DNA of 64,000 nt from UBA6522 sp965205045 (lineage in GTDB: Bacteria; Pseudomonadota; Gammaproteobacteria; Steroidobacterales; Rariloculaceae): NCBI GenBank assembly GCA_965205045.1, contig OZ242031.1, positions 5,704,001 to 5,768,000 on the forward strand, written 5' to 3'. Both the position numbers and the translations under genes were made by a program. Within the stretch, counting starts at the first letter, position 1; each line of letters opens with the position of its first letter. A model generated the notes under the pieces. The model ran no database searches. It was not told the origin of the DNA and was given only the letters and a program-made list of their open reading frames with translations. Below are positions 8,594 to 18,900 of this stretch, in pieces.

Positions 8594-9010
8594 ATGCGTT
8601 GTCTCAGGTACCCATTGCTGGTCGCCGCATGCGTGAGCCTCCTGGCCGTACAACTCGGCGGCCTGCACATGCATGTGGATGCCGATGGCAACGTCGGCGG
8701 GCCCCGTGGCGCCCATCTCCACACCCGGTTGCTCCACAGTCACGGAGACGACACGCACGTGCACCATCCGGATACGCTGGAGCACGAGCATTCGGGCGAA
8801 CCGGAACATGCCGGGGATAACGACATTTCCGTGACCGAGATGCGCGGGGGTAAATCTAGTCTCGCGGATCTCGATCTCAACCTGCAACAGGGCCTGCTGG
8901 TCCACCAGCTTCCAGTCGAGCAAATCCGGCCGGCGCAATCCGAACCGCGACCTGTGATCCGCAAATCGCGCTGGCGGCCACCATTGCGCGCTCCTCCCTA
9001 CATCTCCTGA
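8594..9010 (+). CDS. Histidine-rich secreted metal-binding protein
   Basis: 138 aa from ATG 8594. An N-terminal hydrophobic signal (YPLLVAACVSLLAVQLGG) is followed by clustered His motifs, including HMHVDADG, HLHTRLLHSHGDDTHVHH and LEHEH, so the mature periplasmic protein could buffer Zn, Co, Ni or Cd. The end RAPPYIS resembles the RxPP ending seen in small proteins coded beside metal efflux operons. It precedes the efflux genes by about 70 bp in the same direction, which supports a role as a periplasmic metal chaperone or sensor. No named family is claimed. Confidence 0.7.
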   Translation: MRCLRYPLLVAACVSLLAVQLGGLHMHVDADGNVGGPRGAHLHTRLLHSHGDDTHVHHPDTLEHEHSGEPEHAGDNDISVTEMRGGKSSLADLDLNLQQGLLVHQLPVEQIRPAQSEPRPVIRKSRWRPPLRAPPYIS

Positions 9011-9078
9011 CTTCATCGTGCTGATTCCTCCGCGCGCCAGGCGGCGCGTGAGCTTGTATGCAATTGGGAGATCCTTCG

Positions 9079-10359
9079 ATGCTGGATCGATTTGCGCGAA
9101 ATTCCCGGGCTTGTCCCGCACTCTGGACGCTCACTCTGGTCGCGGCCGCGCAGACTGCCGTACCGCAAACGCTGCCGTCCGTCACGCTGGACGAGGCGCT
9201 GGTACGGACCCTGGCCGACAATCCGGCGCTGGCCGCAAACGGCTACCGGATCGACGCCGCCCGGGGGCGGTTCGAACAGGCCCGAATCGCACCCAACCCG
9301 GTGCTAGACCTGGCCATGAACGATGCCCTGGGAACCGGCGACTTTCGTGGCGTGAGCGGTGCGGAAACCACGTTATCCATCATCTGGATTCTGGAGCGCG
9401 GTGTCCGGCTGCGCCGGATCGACGCCGCGAGGGCCGACATCTCTCTGCAGGAAGCCGAGGCACAGATCATGCAACTGGACACCGCTGCTGAAACGGCCCG
9501 GCGATTTCTTGCCTGCCTCGCCTTTCAGGCGCGCCTGGTCAATGCCGCCGAGGCGATTCGCCAGGCCGAGCAGACCGTCGAGGCCGTTCGTGCCCGCGTG
9601 GCGGCAGGCGGCGCCACGCAGGCCGAGCTGTCGCGAGCCGAAGCCGGGTTGGTGCGGGCCCAACTGCTGGAAGAGGACTACACACATGAACTCCTCTCGG
9701 CCAATCACCTCCTGAGCGAGCAGTGGGGCGAAACTCAGCCGGACTTCAGCCGTGCCGTGGGAGATGTCCAGGCGCTTCCGGCTGTGGAGCCGTTGGACAC
9801 CCTCCGGTCACGGGTGGACGCCAATCCCGACATCTCGGTCTTCATGTCCCAGCGCCGGCTGGCCGAAGCCGAACTGCACGTGGCGCAGGCGCGCAGCCGG
9901 CCGGACTGGCAACTGCGCGCCGGCGTTCGCCGCATCGAGGCGACGGACGATTTCGCCCTGGTGGGAGAGATCACCATGCCGCTGGGAACGCGCGATCGCT
10001 ACCTGGGACGCATCGCCGAGACATCCGCCGACATGGCCAGGGCGTCGGGGGACGCGCAGGCAACCCGCGTTCGCATTAAAACCGCCCTGTTCGTCCTCTA
10101 CGAGGAACTCATCCACGACGTGCATGTCGCGACGGCCCTGACCGAACGCCTGATCCCGCTGCTGGAGAGCGCGCTGGCGGATACGCGCAGGGCCTACGAG
10201 CTGGGACGCAGCAGCTACTCGGAGTTGAGCGCAGTGCAGTCGGAACTGCTGCAGACCCGAAACGAACTGCTGGAAACCAGCATCGACGCCCATGGACTCG
10301 TCGTCGAGATCGAGCGCCTGACCGGGGTCCCCGTCCTGTCCCTGGCCGGCCCACAGTGA
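9079..10359 (+). CDS. czcC: TolC-family outer-membrane factor of a heavy-metal RND pump
   Basis: 426 aa from ATG 9079, chosen because GGGAG lies 8 nt upstream; an in-frame ATG at 9058 has no ribosome site. A signal peptide ends near VAAAQTAVPQ. Two outer-membrane-efflux repeats follow, with the NPxLxxxxxxxxxARGxxxQA pattern near the N-terminus and long coiled helices such as EAEAQIMQLDTAAETARRFL. It forms the outer-membrane exit duct for the CzcBA pump. Its stop (10357-10359) lies 8 nt before the czcB start, in one operon with the His-rich gene. Confidence 0.88.
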   Translation: MLDRFARNSRACPALWTLTLVAAAQTAVPQTLPSVTLDEALVRTLADNPALAANGYRIDAARGRFEQARIAPNPVLDLAMNDALGTGDFRGVSGAETTLSIIWILERGVRLRRIDAARADISLQEAEAQIMQLDTAAETARRFLACLAFQARLVNAAEAIRQAEQTVEAVRARVAAGGATQAELSRAEAGLVRAQLLEEDYTHELLSANHLLSEQWGETQPDFSRAVGDVQALPAVEPLDTLRSRVDANPDISVFMSQRRLAEAELHVAQARSRPDWQLRAGVRRIEATDDFALVGEITMPLGTRDRYLGRIAETSADMARASGDAQATRVRIKTALFVLYEELIHDVHVATALTERLIPLLESALADTRRAYELGRSSYSELSAVQSELLQTRNELLETSIDAHGLVVEIERLTGVPVLSLAGPQ

Positions 10360-10367
10360 GGTCAATC

Positions 10368-11594
10368 ATGAACAAGAGACTTTTTCTGCCCGCGGTTTTG
10401 CTTTCGATACTGGCGGCCTGCGGCGGCGTGCCGCCCGAGGACATGGGCGCGGCGATGGAGGCCGAAGACTTCGAGCGCGGTCCCAACAACGGCCGAATGC
10501 TCAGGGACGGCAACTTCGCCATCGAACTGGCGGTTTTCGAGGCCGGCGTGCCGCCGGAGTTTCGTGCCTGGGCCACTCAGGGAGACCAGGCGCTGGATCC
10601 CCGCGACGTGGACCTGAGCGTCACCCTCGCCCGCCTGGGCAACCGCGTCGACGAACACGAATTCGAGGCACAGGGCGATTTCCTGCGAGGCTCCTCCCTG
10701 GTTTATGAACCGCATTCGTTCGCCGTCAGCGTGGATGCGCAGTACAACCGCCGGTCGTACCGCTGGGACTACGACAGCTTCGAGGGGCGCACCCGGATCA
10801 GCCCGGAGATGGCCGACGCGTTCGGACTGGGGACGGAATTCGCCGGTCCCGCCACGATCGAGGAAGCCGTCACCCTGTACGGGCGTATCGTGCCGAACAC
10901 GGATCGGGTCAGGGCGGTCAGCGCGCGGTTCGACGGGGCCATCCTCTCGGTTCACGCGATGCCGGGAGAGTCGGTTACGGAGGGCCAGCTACTGGCCACC
11001 GTGGAAAGCAACGAGAGCCTGCAGTCGTATCCCATCGACGCGCCCATTGCGGGTGTGGTCACCGAGCGGATCGCCAACCCGGGCGAACAGACCGCCGGAC
11101 GGCAACTCTTCACCATCGTCGATACTTCATCCGTGTGGACGGAGCTTGCGGTCTTCCCGGGCGACCGGGAACGAATCCGGCTCGACTCGGAGGTGGTCGT
11201 GGCACCGGCCACGGGCGGCGCCCCCATGGAGGGCACGATCTCCTACCTGGACGTATTCTCCGCGGCCAACCAGTCGGTGAACGCCCGGGTCGTGCTCGAC
11301 AACAGCGACGGTACGCTGACCCCGGGAACGTTCGTGACGGCGGAGGTCAGGGTCGCCGAACACGAAGTACCGCTTGCGGTCAGGCGCAGCGCACTGCAGA
11401 CCTTCCGCGATTTCACCGTCGTCTACGCGCAGATCGGCGACGAGTACGAGGTACGAATGCTCGAGCTGGGCCGCGCATCGGGTGACTGGGTCGAAGTCCT
11501 GGGAGGGCTCGATCCGGGAACCCGTTACGTGACCGAGAACAGTTTCGTTCTCAAGGCCGACATCGAGAAGTCGGGCGCCACCCACGATCACTGA
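10368..11594 (+). CDS. czcB: Periplasmic adaptor (membrane fusion) lipoprotein of an RND metal pump
   Basis: 408 aa from ATG 10368, with GAGG just upstream; the in-frame GTG at 10356 overlaps the czcC stop. The lipobox LSILAAC puts the lipidated Cys at residue 18. After a family-typical N-terminal domain of about 150 aa come the barrel-sandwich hybrid halves (YGRIVPNTDRVRAVSARFDG and YPIDAPIAGVVTERIANPGE), a beta barrel and the membrane-proximal domain. It links the inner-membrane CzcA to CzcC. The end is GATHDH, a short His-bearing tail that may contact metal. Confidence 0.88.
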   Translation: MNKRLFLPAVLLSILAACGGVPPEDMGAAMEAEDFERGPNNGRMLRDGNFAIELAVFEAGVPPEFRAWATQGDQALDPRDVDLSVTLARLGNRVDEHEFEAQGDFLRGSSLVYEPHSFAVSVDAQYNRRSYRWDYDSFEGRTRISPEMADAFGLGTEFAGPATIEEAVTLYGRIVPNTDRVRAVSARFDGAILSVHAMPGESVTEGQLLATVESNESLQSYPIDAPIAGVVTERIANPGEQTAGRQLFTIVDTSSVWTELAVFPGDRERIRLDSEVVVAPATGGAPMEGTISYLDVFSAANQSVNARVVLDNSDGTLTPGTFVTAEVRVAEHEVPLAVRRSALQTFRDFTVVYAQIGDEYEVRMLELGRASGDWVEVLGGLDPGTRYVTENSFVLKADIEKSGATHDH

Positions 11595-11608
11595 ACGGGG
11601 ACCGCACC

Positions 11609-14600
11609 ATGCTCGAATCGATTCTCAGGCTGTCCATCGCGCAACGCGGGCTGGTGCTCGTCCTGGTACTGCTGGCCGCGATTCTGGGGGCGTGGAACTT
11701 TTCCCGCCTGCCCATCGACGCGGTACCCGACATCACCAACGTGCAGGTCACGGTCAACACGCCCGCGCCCGGCTATACCCCGCTGGAGGTCGAACAGCGG
11801 GTCACCTTTCCCATCGAGAACGCCATGGCCGGGCTTCCGAGGCTCGACTACACGCGCTCCCTGTCCCGCTACGGGCTCTCCCAGATCACGGTGGTCTTCG
11901 AGGAAGGCACCGACATCTACTTCGCACGGCAACAGGTTGGAGAACGCCTGAACGCGGCGAGGTCTGCGATTCCCACCGGGCTGGAACCCGCCCTGGGCCC
12001 CATCGCCACCGGCCTGGGCGAGATCTTCATGTTCACCGTCGATTCCGAGCCGGGCGCGCTCAACGCCGACGGCACGCCGGTGACGCCCACGGACCTGCGA
12101 ACCGTCCACGACTGGATCATCCGGCCGCAACTCCTGCGCGTGCCCGGCGTCGTCGAGGTCAATCCCATCGGCGGCTACAAGAAGCAGATCCTGGTCGCGC
12201 CCGATCCGGCCAAACTGCTGGCGTACGGCGTGACCTACACCGATGTGCTCGACCGCCTCAGACGCAACAACGACAACCGCGGCGCCGGCTTCATCGAGTA
12301 CAACGGCGCGCAGTGGCTGCTGCGGGTCCCCGGACGCGCCGAGGAGATGCAGGACATCGCCGATGTCGTCGTCAGCGAACGCGACGGCGTCCCGGTGAGG
12401 ATCGCCGATGTCGCCACCGTCGGCATCGGCAGCGAACTGCGGGCGGGCGCGGCTACCCAGAACGGGCGCGAAGTGGTGATGAGCACGGTGTTCATGCTCA
12501 TCGGCGAGAACAGCCGGACCGTCGCGAGCGCGGTTGCCGACCAACTGGAGGCAATCCAGCCCAGCCTGCCGCCCGGGATCACGGCGACGGCGGTCTACGA
12601 CCGCACCGAACTGGTCGACCAGACGCTGGTCACCGTTCGCACAAACCTGCTGGAGGGGGCGCTGCTGGTCATCGTGGTGCTCTTTTTCCTGTTGGGCAAT
12701 GTGCGCGCCGCCGTGCTCACCGCAGCAGTCATCCCGCTGGCCATGCTCATGACCATCACCGGCATGGTGCAGAGCCGGGTCAGCGCCAATCTAATGAGCC
12801 TTGGCGCTTTGGACTTCGGCCTGATCGTGGACGGCGCGGTCATCATCGTGGAGAACTGCCTGCGGCGCCTGAGCGAAGCCGGCCGCGCACGGCCCTCGCA
12901 GGAGCCCGGCGCCAGCGCGCTGCCGCTGGAGGAACGGCTCGAGATCGTCCGGAAGGCCACGGGCGAAGTCATTCGGCCGGCGCTCTTCGGGGTCGGCATC
13001 ATCACGGCCGTCTACATTCCGATCTTTGCGCTGACGGGCGTGGAGGGCAAGATGTTTCATCCCATGGCCACAACCGTGGTGATCGCGCTCCTGAGCGCCA
13101 TGGTGCTGTCGGTCACCTTCGTGCCCGCCTCCGTCGCGATCCTGTTCCGCAAGCCGGTCAGGGACCGCGGGAATCGCCTCGTCGACGGCGTCCGCTTCGT
13201 CTACCGCCCGCTGCTCGCGGCGGCGCTGCGCTTCCGCTGGCTGACCGTGAGCGCGGCCGTAGCCGTGGTCGTCGCCAGCGGCCTTCAGGCAACCCGGCTG
13301 GGTGTCGAATTCCTGCCCAACCTGGACGAAGGCGACATCGTGATGCATGCGCTGCGCATCCCCGGGACCTCGTTGCAACAGGCCATCGAATTGCAGGAAC
13401 AACTGGAAGCGGGCATCCGGGAAATGCCCGAGGTGGAGCGCGTCTTCTCCAAGATCGGCAGCGGCGAACTGGCGACGGACCCGATGCCCCCCAGCGTGGC
13501 GGACAACTTCATCATGCTCAAGCCCCGCCAGATGTGGCCCGATCCCGGCAAGCCCAAGACCGAGGTGGTGGCCGACCTGGAGGCATTGGTGACGCCCTTC
13601 CCGGGTAACCGGTATGAAATCCTGCAGCCGATCCAGATGCGGTTCAACGAGTTGATCGCCGGCGTGCGCACCGAACTGGCCGTGAAGGTCTTCGGCGACG
13701 ACTTCGACGAATTGATCGGCCTGGGGGACCAGCTCCAGCAGGTCATCGGCGCCGTTCCCGGCGCGGCGGACGTGGCCGTGGAACAGGCGACGGGATTGCC
13801 GGTGCTGACGGTGGAGCCCAGGCGCAACATGCTGGCGCGTCTGGGCCTGACGATCGCCGACCTGCAGGACGTGGTGGCCACCGCCTTGGGCGGCGCCACC
13901 GCCGGGGAACTTTACGAGGGCGACCGCCGGGTGGATATCGTCGTTCGGCTCCCGGAAGAACTGCGATCGGACCCCGACCGGCTCGCGTCCCTGCCGGTAC
14001 CCCTTCCCGAAGGCAGCTTCGTCCCCCTGGGCGAGGTCGCCGACCTGAGCGTTGTCACCGGCTACAACCAGATTCTCCGCGAAAACGGCAAGCGTCGTGT
14101 GGTGGTTACATCCAACGTGCGCGGCAGGGATCTGGGCTCGTTCGTCGCCGAGGTGCAGGAAACCGTACGCCAGCAGGTCGAGATTCCGGCGGGCTACTGG
14201 GTCGCCTACGACGGCACCTACCAGAACCTGCAATCCGCGACCAACCGGCTCGCGGTGGTCGTGCCGGTGGTGCTGTTCATCATTGCCGTACTGCTCACGA
14301 TGGCGCTGGGCTCGATCATCGACGCGGCCATCATCTTTTCCGGCGTGCCGCTGGCGTTCACCGGCGGCGTGGCTGCCTTGTCGCTGCGTGGCATCCCATT
14401 CTCCATCTCGGCCGCGGTCGGGTTCATCGCCCTTTCGGGCATCGCCGTCCTCAACGGCCTGGTGATGGTGACCTTTATCCGCAGGCTCCGCGCCGACGAC
14501 CGCCCGTTGACCGAAGCGATCACCGAGGGCGCCCTGACCCGCCTGCGCCCGGTGCTGATGACCGCCCTGGTCGCCTCCCTGGGATTCGTCCCCATGGCGC

Positions 14601-14731
14601 TGAACACCGGGATCGGCTCGGAGGTTCAGCGCCCCCTGGCGACCGTGGTCATCGGCGGGATCGTGTCGTCCACTTTGCTTACGCTTGTGGCGCTGCCCGC
14701 CCTGTACCGACTGGTGCACGCCAGAACATAG
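11609..14731 (+). CDS. czcA: HME-family RND heavy-metal efflux pump, CzcA type
   Basis: 1040 aa, full length for the heavy-metal-efflux RND family. The TM4 signature DFGLIVDGAVIIVEN places D402, D408 and E415 at the same numbers as the proton-relay residues of Cupriavidus CzcA, which points to Zn/Co/Cd (or Ni) rather than Cu/Ag, whose pumps carry a different TM4 motif. Twelve transmembrane segments and two large periplasmic loops are visible. It pumps metal from periplasm or cytosol to the outside with proton import. It ends the four-gene operon, 14 bp after czcB. No linked regulator was found. Confidence 0.93.
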   Translation: MLESILRLSIAQRGLVLVLVLLAAILGAWNFSRLPIDAVPDITNVQVTVNTPAPGYTPLEVEQRVTFPIENAMAGLPRLDYTRSLSRYGLSQITVVFEEGTDIYFARQQVGERLNAARSAIPTGLEPALGPIATGLGEIFMFTVDSEPGALNADGTPVTPTDLRTVHDWIIRPQLLRVPGVVEVNPIGGYKKQILVAPDPAKLLAYGVTYTDVLDRLRRNNDNRGAGFIEYNGAQWLLRVPGRAEEMQDIADVVVSERDGVPVRIADVATVGIGSELRAGAATQNGREVVMSTVFMLIGENSRTVASAVADQLEAIQPSLPPGITATAVYDRTELVDQTLVTVRTNLLEGALLVIVVLFFLLGNVRAAVLTAAVIPLAMLMTITGMVQSRVSANLMSLGALDFGLIVDGAVIIVENCLRRLSEAGRARPSQEPGASALPLEERLEIVRKATGEVIRPALFGVGIITAVYIPIFALTGVEGKMFHPMATTVVIALLSAMVLSVTFVPASVAILFRKPVRDRGNRLVDGVRFVYRPLLAAALRFRWLTVSAAVAVVVASGLQATRLGVEFLPNLDEGDIVMHALRIPGTSLQQAIELQEQLEAGIREMPEVERVFSKIGSGELATDPMPPSVADNFIMLKPRQMWPDPGKPKTEVVADLEALVTPFPGNRYEILQPIQMRFNELIAGVRTELAVKVFGDDFDELIGLGDQLQQVIGAVPGAADVAVEQATGLPVLTVEPRRNMLARLGLTIADLQDVVATALGGATAGELYEGDRRVDIVVRLPEELRSDPDRLASLPVPLPEGSFVPLGEVADLSVVTGYNQILRENGKRRVVVTSNVRGRDLGSFVAEVQETVRQQVEIPAGYWVAYDGTYQNLQSATNRLAVVVPVVLFIIAVLLTMALGSIIDAAIIFSGVPLAFTGGVAALSLRGIPFSISAAVGFIALSGIAVLNGLVMVTFIRRLRADDRPLTEAITEGALTRLRPVLMTALVASLGFVPMALNTGIGSEVQRPLATVVIGGIVSSTLLTLVALPALYRLVHART

Positions 14732-14810
14732 GTTGCTCACTTGCAGTGCGGATGGCTCATCCAGCCCGATTAAGATTGTAATTCTGGACTATATATCCAT
14801 AATTGCAAGG

Positions 14811-15974
14811 ATGATCCCGCGAATTCTGGAAACCAGGCTGCGACGTCTCCTGCGGACCTTTCCCGCAGTCGGGCTTTTGGGACCTCGCCAGGTCGGCAAA
14901 ACCACATTGGCGCAAATCATCGCCCAAGATGAAAACAATCTGTATCTCGACCTTGAGAATCCAGCGGACCTGGAGAAGCTGACGGACACCCGAGGCTATC
15001 TGCAGGCAAGGCAGGCCCGGCTGGTCGTACTGGACGAGATTCAGCGTGCTCCGGGACTGTTCCAGGTCCTGCGAGGCGTCATAGACGAACGGATACGGCA
15101 AGGGGAACAGACCGGGCAATTCCTGTTGCTGGGTTCCGCTTCGATGGAGTTGCTGAGGCAATCCGGCGAAAGTCTGGCGGGTCGAATTGCCTACATCGAA
15201 CTGTCGTCCCTGGATGTTCGCGAGGTAGGGCCGGAAGATCGAGATCGACTGTGGGCCAGAGGCGGCTTTCCCCGCGCCTTTCTGGCGGACGACGACGAGG
15301 CCAGCGCAGTCTGGCGGGAGCAGTTCATCCGAACGTACCTGGAGCGCGATGTTCCAGCCCACGGACCCCGTATCCCCGCCGAGACGTTACGCCGGTTCTG
15401 GACGATGCTCGCCCACGGCCAGGGCGGACTGCTCAATGCGGCGAGCCTCGCCGGGAGCCTGGCAGTGGACGGAAAGACGGTCGCAAAGTACCTGGACCTG
15501 ATGGTTGATCTCCTGTTGGTGCGCCGGCTTCCACCGTTTCACGCCAATGTACGCAAACGCCTGGTCAAGTCACCCAAGGTATATGTCCGCGACAGCGGCA
15601 TCGTGCACACGTTGCTCCGGCTGGACGATGAAGAAAGCGTGCTCGGTCACCCGGTTGCGGGCATGAGCTGGGAAGGCTTCGCACTGGAAACCCTGATTCG
15701 GGCCGCTCCGGATCGAACCCGGGCGAGCTTTTACCGGACAGCAACGGGCGTCGAAATCGACCTTGTCCTGGAACTGCCCAGGAACCGCTTGTGGGCCATC
15801 GAGTTCAAGAGAGGACTTGCACCCAGGGTCAACAGGGGGCTGTGGACAGCCGTTGGAGATCTCGAACCTGACAGGACATTCGTCGTCTACTCCGGTGACG
15901 AGCGCTATCCCATGACAAACGGTATCGAAGCCATTGGGCTCCGGGAGATGGCTTTCGAATTGTCTGCGCTTTAG
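14811..15974 (+). CDS. AAA ATPase with C-terminal DUF4143 domain
   Basis: 387 aa from ATG 14811 (GCAAGG upstream). Walker A is GPRQVGKTT (K30), Walker B is LVVLDEIQ (D75, E76), and LLLGSASMELLRQSGESLAG is the sensor region. The C-terminal half is the DUF4143 domain with YVRDSGIVHTLLRL and GVEIDLVLELP...AIEFKRG, the latter looking like a PD-(D/E)XK nuclease-like core. These proteins are common, often horizontally spread, and of unproven function; some behave as toxin- or defence-like genes. It is not part of the metal operon. Its 3' end overlaps the convergent uvrA gene by 4 bp. Confidence 0.85.
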   Translation: MIPRILETRLRRLLRTFPAVGLLGPRQVGKTTLAQIIAQDENNLYLDLENPADLEKLTDTRGYLQARQARLVVLDEIQRAPGLFQVLRGVIDERIRQGEQTGQFLLLGSASMELLRQSGESLAGRIAYIELSSLDVREVGPEDRDRLWARGGFPRAFLADDDEASAVWREQFIRTYLERDVPAHGPRIPAETLRRFWTMLAHGQGGLLNAASLAGSLAVDGKTVAKYLDLMVDLLLVRRLPPFHANVRKRLVKSPKVYVRDSGIVHTLLRLDDEESVLGHPVAGMSWEGFALETLIRAAPDRTRASFYRTATGVEIDLVLELPRNRLWAIEFKRGLAPRVNRGLWTAVGDLEPDRTFVVYSGDERYPMTNGIEAIGLREMAFELSAL

Positions 15975-18900
15975 TGCGCGGACTTCTCCTCTCTTGCCGA
16001 CATCATTTCCCTCAGCGCCTCGACCGTATACGAGCACTCCGGTCCCTCGATAAGGCGCCCCGGGGGGCCTTGCGCGACGATTTTACCGCCCTTGTCGCCG
16101 CCTTCGGGGCCCAGGTCCACGACCCAGTCGGCTTCGGCGATCAGGTCCAGGTTGTGTTCGATCACCACGACCGTGTTGCCGGCGTCCACCAGGCGGTGGA
16201 GCACGTCGATGAGTTTGCCGACATCGGCCATGTGCAGCCCGATGGTGGGCTCGTCGAGCACGTAGAGCGTCTTTCGCCGACTCGCACCGATGCGTTCTGT
16301 TCTCGGCCGGGACTTGGCGAGTTCGGCGACGAGCTTGATCCGTTGCGCTTCTCCGCCGGACAGCGTCGGGCTTTGCTGGCCCAGGGTGAGATAGCCCAGT
16401 CCCACGTCCTGCAGCAGTTGCAGCGTGTATTGCAGTTTCGGGTGTGCCGCGAAGAACGTCAGCGCCTCATCGATACTCATGGCCAGGACCTGGGCGATGG
16501 TCCTCTCCCTGAACCTGACTTCCAGGGTTTCGCTGTTGAATCGGCCGCCGCCGCAGCGCTCGCAGCGGACGCGCACGTCGGGCAGGAAGTTCATGGCGAT
16601 CTTCTTCACCCCCTGGCCGCCGCAGTAGTCGCAACGGCCGCCGGCCAGGTTGAATGAGAAGCGGCCCGGTCCGTAGCCCCGGATACGGGCCTCCGGGGTC
16701 ATGGAGAAAAGCCGGCGGATCTCGCCCCAGATGCGATGTAGGTCGCCGGACAGGAGCGGGGCGTCTTGCCGATCGGGGTCTGATCGACTTCCAGCGCCCG
16801 ACGCAGCGACTCCCAGCCTTCCAGCGCGTCGCAGCCCCGCAATGCGCCTTCCCGGCGCCCCAAGAGCGCCCTGACGTTGTCGAACAGCACCTCGCGCACC
16901 AGCGTGCTCTTGCCGCTGCCGCTGACGCCGGTGACGCAGGTCAGCGCGCCGAGCGGCAGCTTCAGGTCCACGGCCTTGAGGTTGTGCCGCCTGGCGCCGG
17001 CGACGTTCAGCCACTCGGTATCGCCGTCGACCGCACTTCGGGACAGGGTGTGAGGCAGCGGGTTGGCGAGCATCTTCCCCGTCATGGAACGGGGCGACCG
17101 CAGGACCTCGCCCAGATTCCCCGCAGCAACCACCTCGCCACCGCCCACGCCCGCGCCGGGACCCAGGTCGATGAGATGTTCCGCACGCCGGATCGTAGCC
17201 TCATCGTGCTCGACCACCACGACGGTATTGCCCTTGGCCCGCAGCCGTTCGAGGGTTTCCAGCAGTAGGCCGTTGTCCCGGGGATGCAGCCCGATGGTGG
17301 GTTCGTCGAGGATGTAGCAGACGCCGCGCAGGTTGGATCCCAGTTGTGCCGCCAGCCGGATCCGCTGCACCTCCCCGCCGCTGAGCGTCGGCGCGGCACG
17401 GTCCAGCGCCAGGTAGTCGAGCCCGAGAAACGCCAGGAGTTCGAGGCGGCCCTTGAGTTCCTCCAGGGCGTCGGCCGCGATGCGGGCTTCACGGCCCTCG
17501 AGTGCCAGCCCGTCGAAGACTGCCAGCGCCCGGGACACCGGCAGATTCGAGAACTCGGCAATGTTTCTGTCCTTGAAACTGACCGCAAGCGACTGCGGAC
17601 ACAGCCGGGCGCCACCGCAGGCTGTGCAAATCCGACCGTCGCCATTCCGGAGGATTCCGGCCGGCCCACGCCCACCGCGATCACCTTCCAGATCCGCCAA
17701 CTCGCTCTTTGCATCCTCTTCGGTGCCCTTCCTCCGGTCATCCTCCTCCAGTTCGACGCCGGCGCCGCGGCAACGGCCGCACCAGCCGTGCCGGGAGTTG
17801 AAGGAAAACATCCTGGGATCCAGTTCCGGGAAGCTGCGGCTGCACCTTGGGCAGGCGCGGCGGACCGAGAACAACACGGGTTCCACCGGCACATCCGGCT
17901 CGTCCGGCTCGTCCGCCCCATTCGGCCCATTCGGATTGTCCGGCTTTTCCGGCTTTTCCGGCGCGTGCAGCCTATCGGCGTCGAGCACTGTTGCCCTGCC
18001 GGCGTCCAGCACAACCACCCTGCCGGCGCCGAAATCCAGCGCCCGCGAGAGGAGAGCCGCAAGCGCCCGCTCGGCCTCCGGCACGACGGTGATTTCGCCC
18101 GCCGGCAACTCGATGTCGTGTTCCCTGAAGCGGTCGAGCCGCGGCCAGGAGGCCGTGGGCAGCCTTTCGCCGTCCACGCGCAAGTAGTCGAACCCCTTGC
18201 CCGCCGCCCACTTTGCCAGGTCCGTGTAGTACCCCTTTCGGGCGACCACCATCGGGCTGAGCAACTCCACACGCCGGCCCCGGTAACGGGACAGCAACTG
18301 CCCGAGGATCGCGGCCGGGCTTTGGGCGTCGATGGGAACCCGGCAGTCCGGACAATGCTGCACGCCGAGCTTGACGAACAGCAGGCGCAGAAAGTGATGA
18401 ATCTCCGTCAGCGTGGCGACGGTGCTCTTGCGGCCGCCGCGGCTGGTGCGCTGTTCGATCGCCACGGTCGGCGGAATGCCGAACACCGCATCCACGTCCG
18501 CGCGGCCGGCCGGCTGGACGAACTGGCGCGCGTAGGCGTTGAGCGATTCCAGGTAGCGGCGCTGGCCTTCGGCGAACAGGATGTCGAAAGCCACCGTGCT
18601 CTTGCCGCTGCCGCTCACACCGGTGATGACCGTAAACCGGTTGCGCGGCAAGCGGATGTCGATGTTCTTCAGGTTGTGCTCGCGGGCGCGAACGACCTCA
18701 ACCGCGCCGTCCGTCCGGCCACCCGGCGTGGTCAGGCCACCCGGCGCGTCCCGGACCCCGGATACCCGCAGCCGGCTCGTGGAAGTACCTGCCTTTCCAT
18801 GCGGCCGCGATAAGTCCATCGCGTCCCGGACCCCGGGTATCATTGGCTCCGGCCGGTCCGCGCCGCGGGCATCGGGGGATGCTCCGCTGTCGCCGGACAG

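Noticed and set aside
12791..14740. 649-codon minus-strand open frame
   Set aside because: Antisense shadow of czcA; His/Asp/Gly-rich sequence without domains.
14811..15974. ATPase as part of the metal efflux operon
   Set aside because: It follows czcA by 79 bp, but the AAA/DUF4143 family is a mobile stand-alone type with no link to RND pumps.
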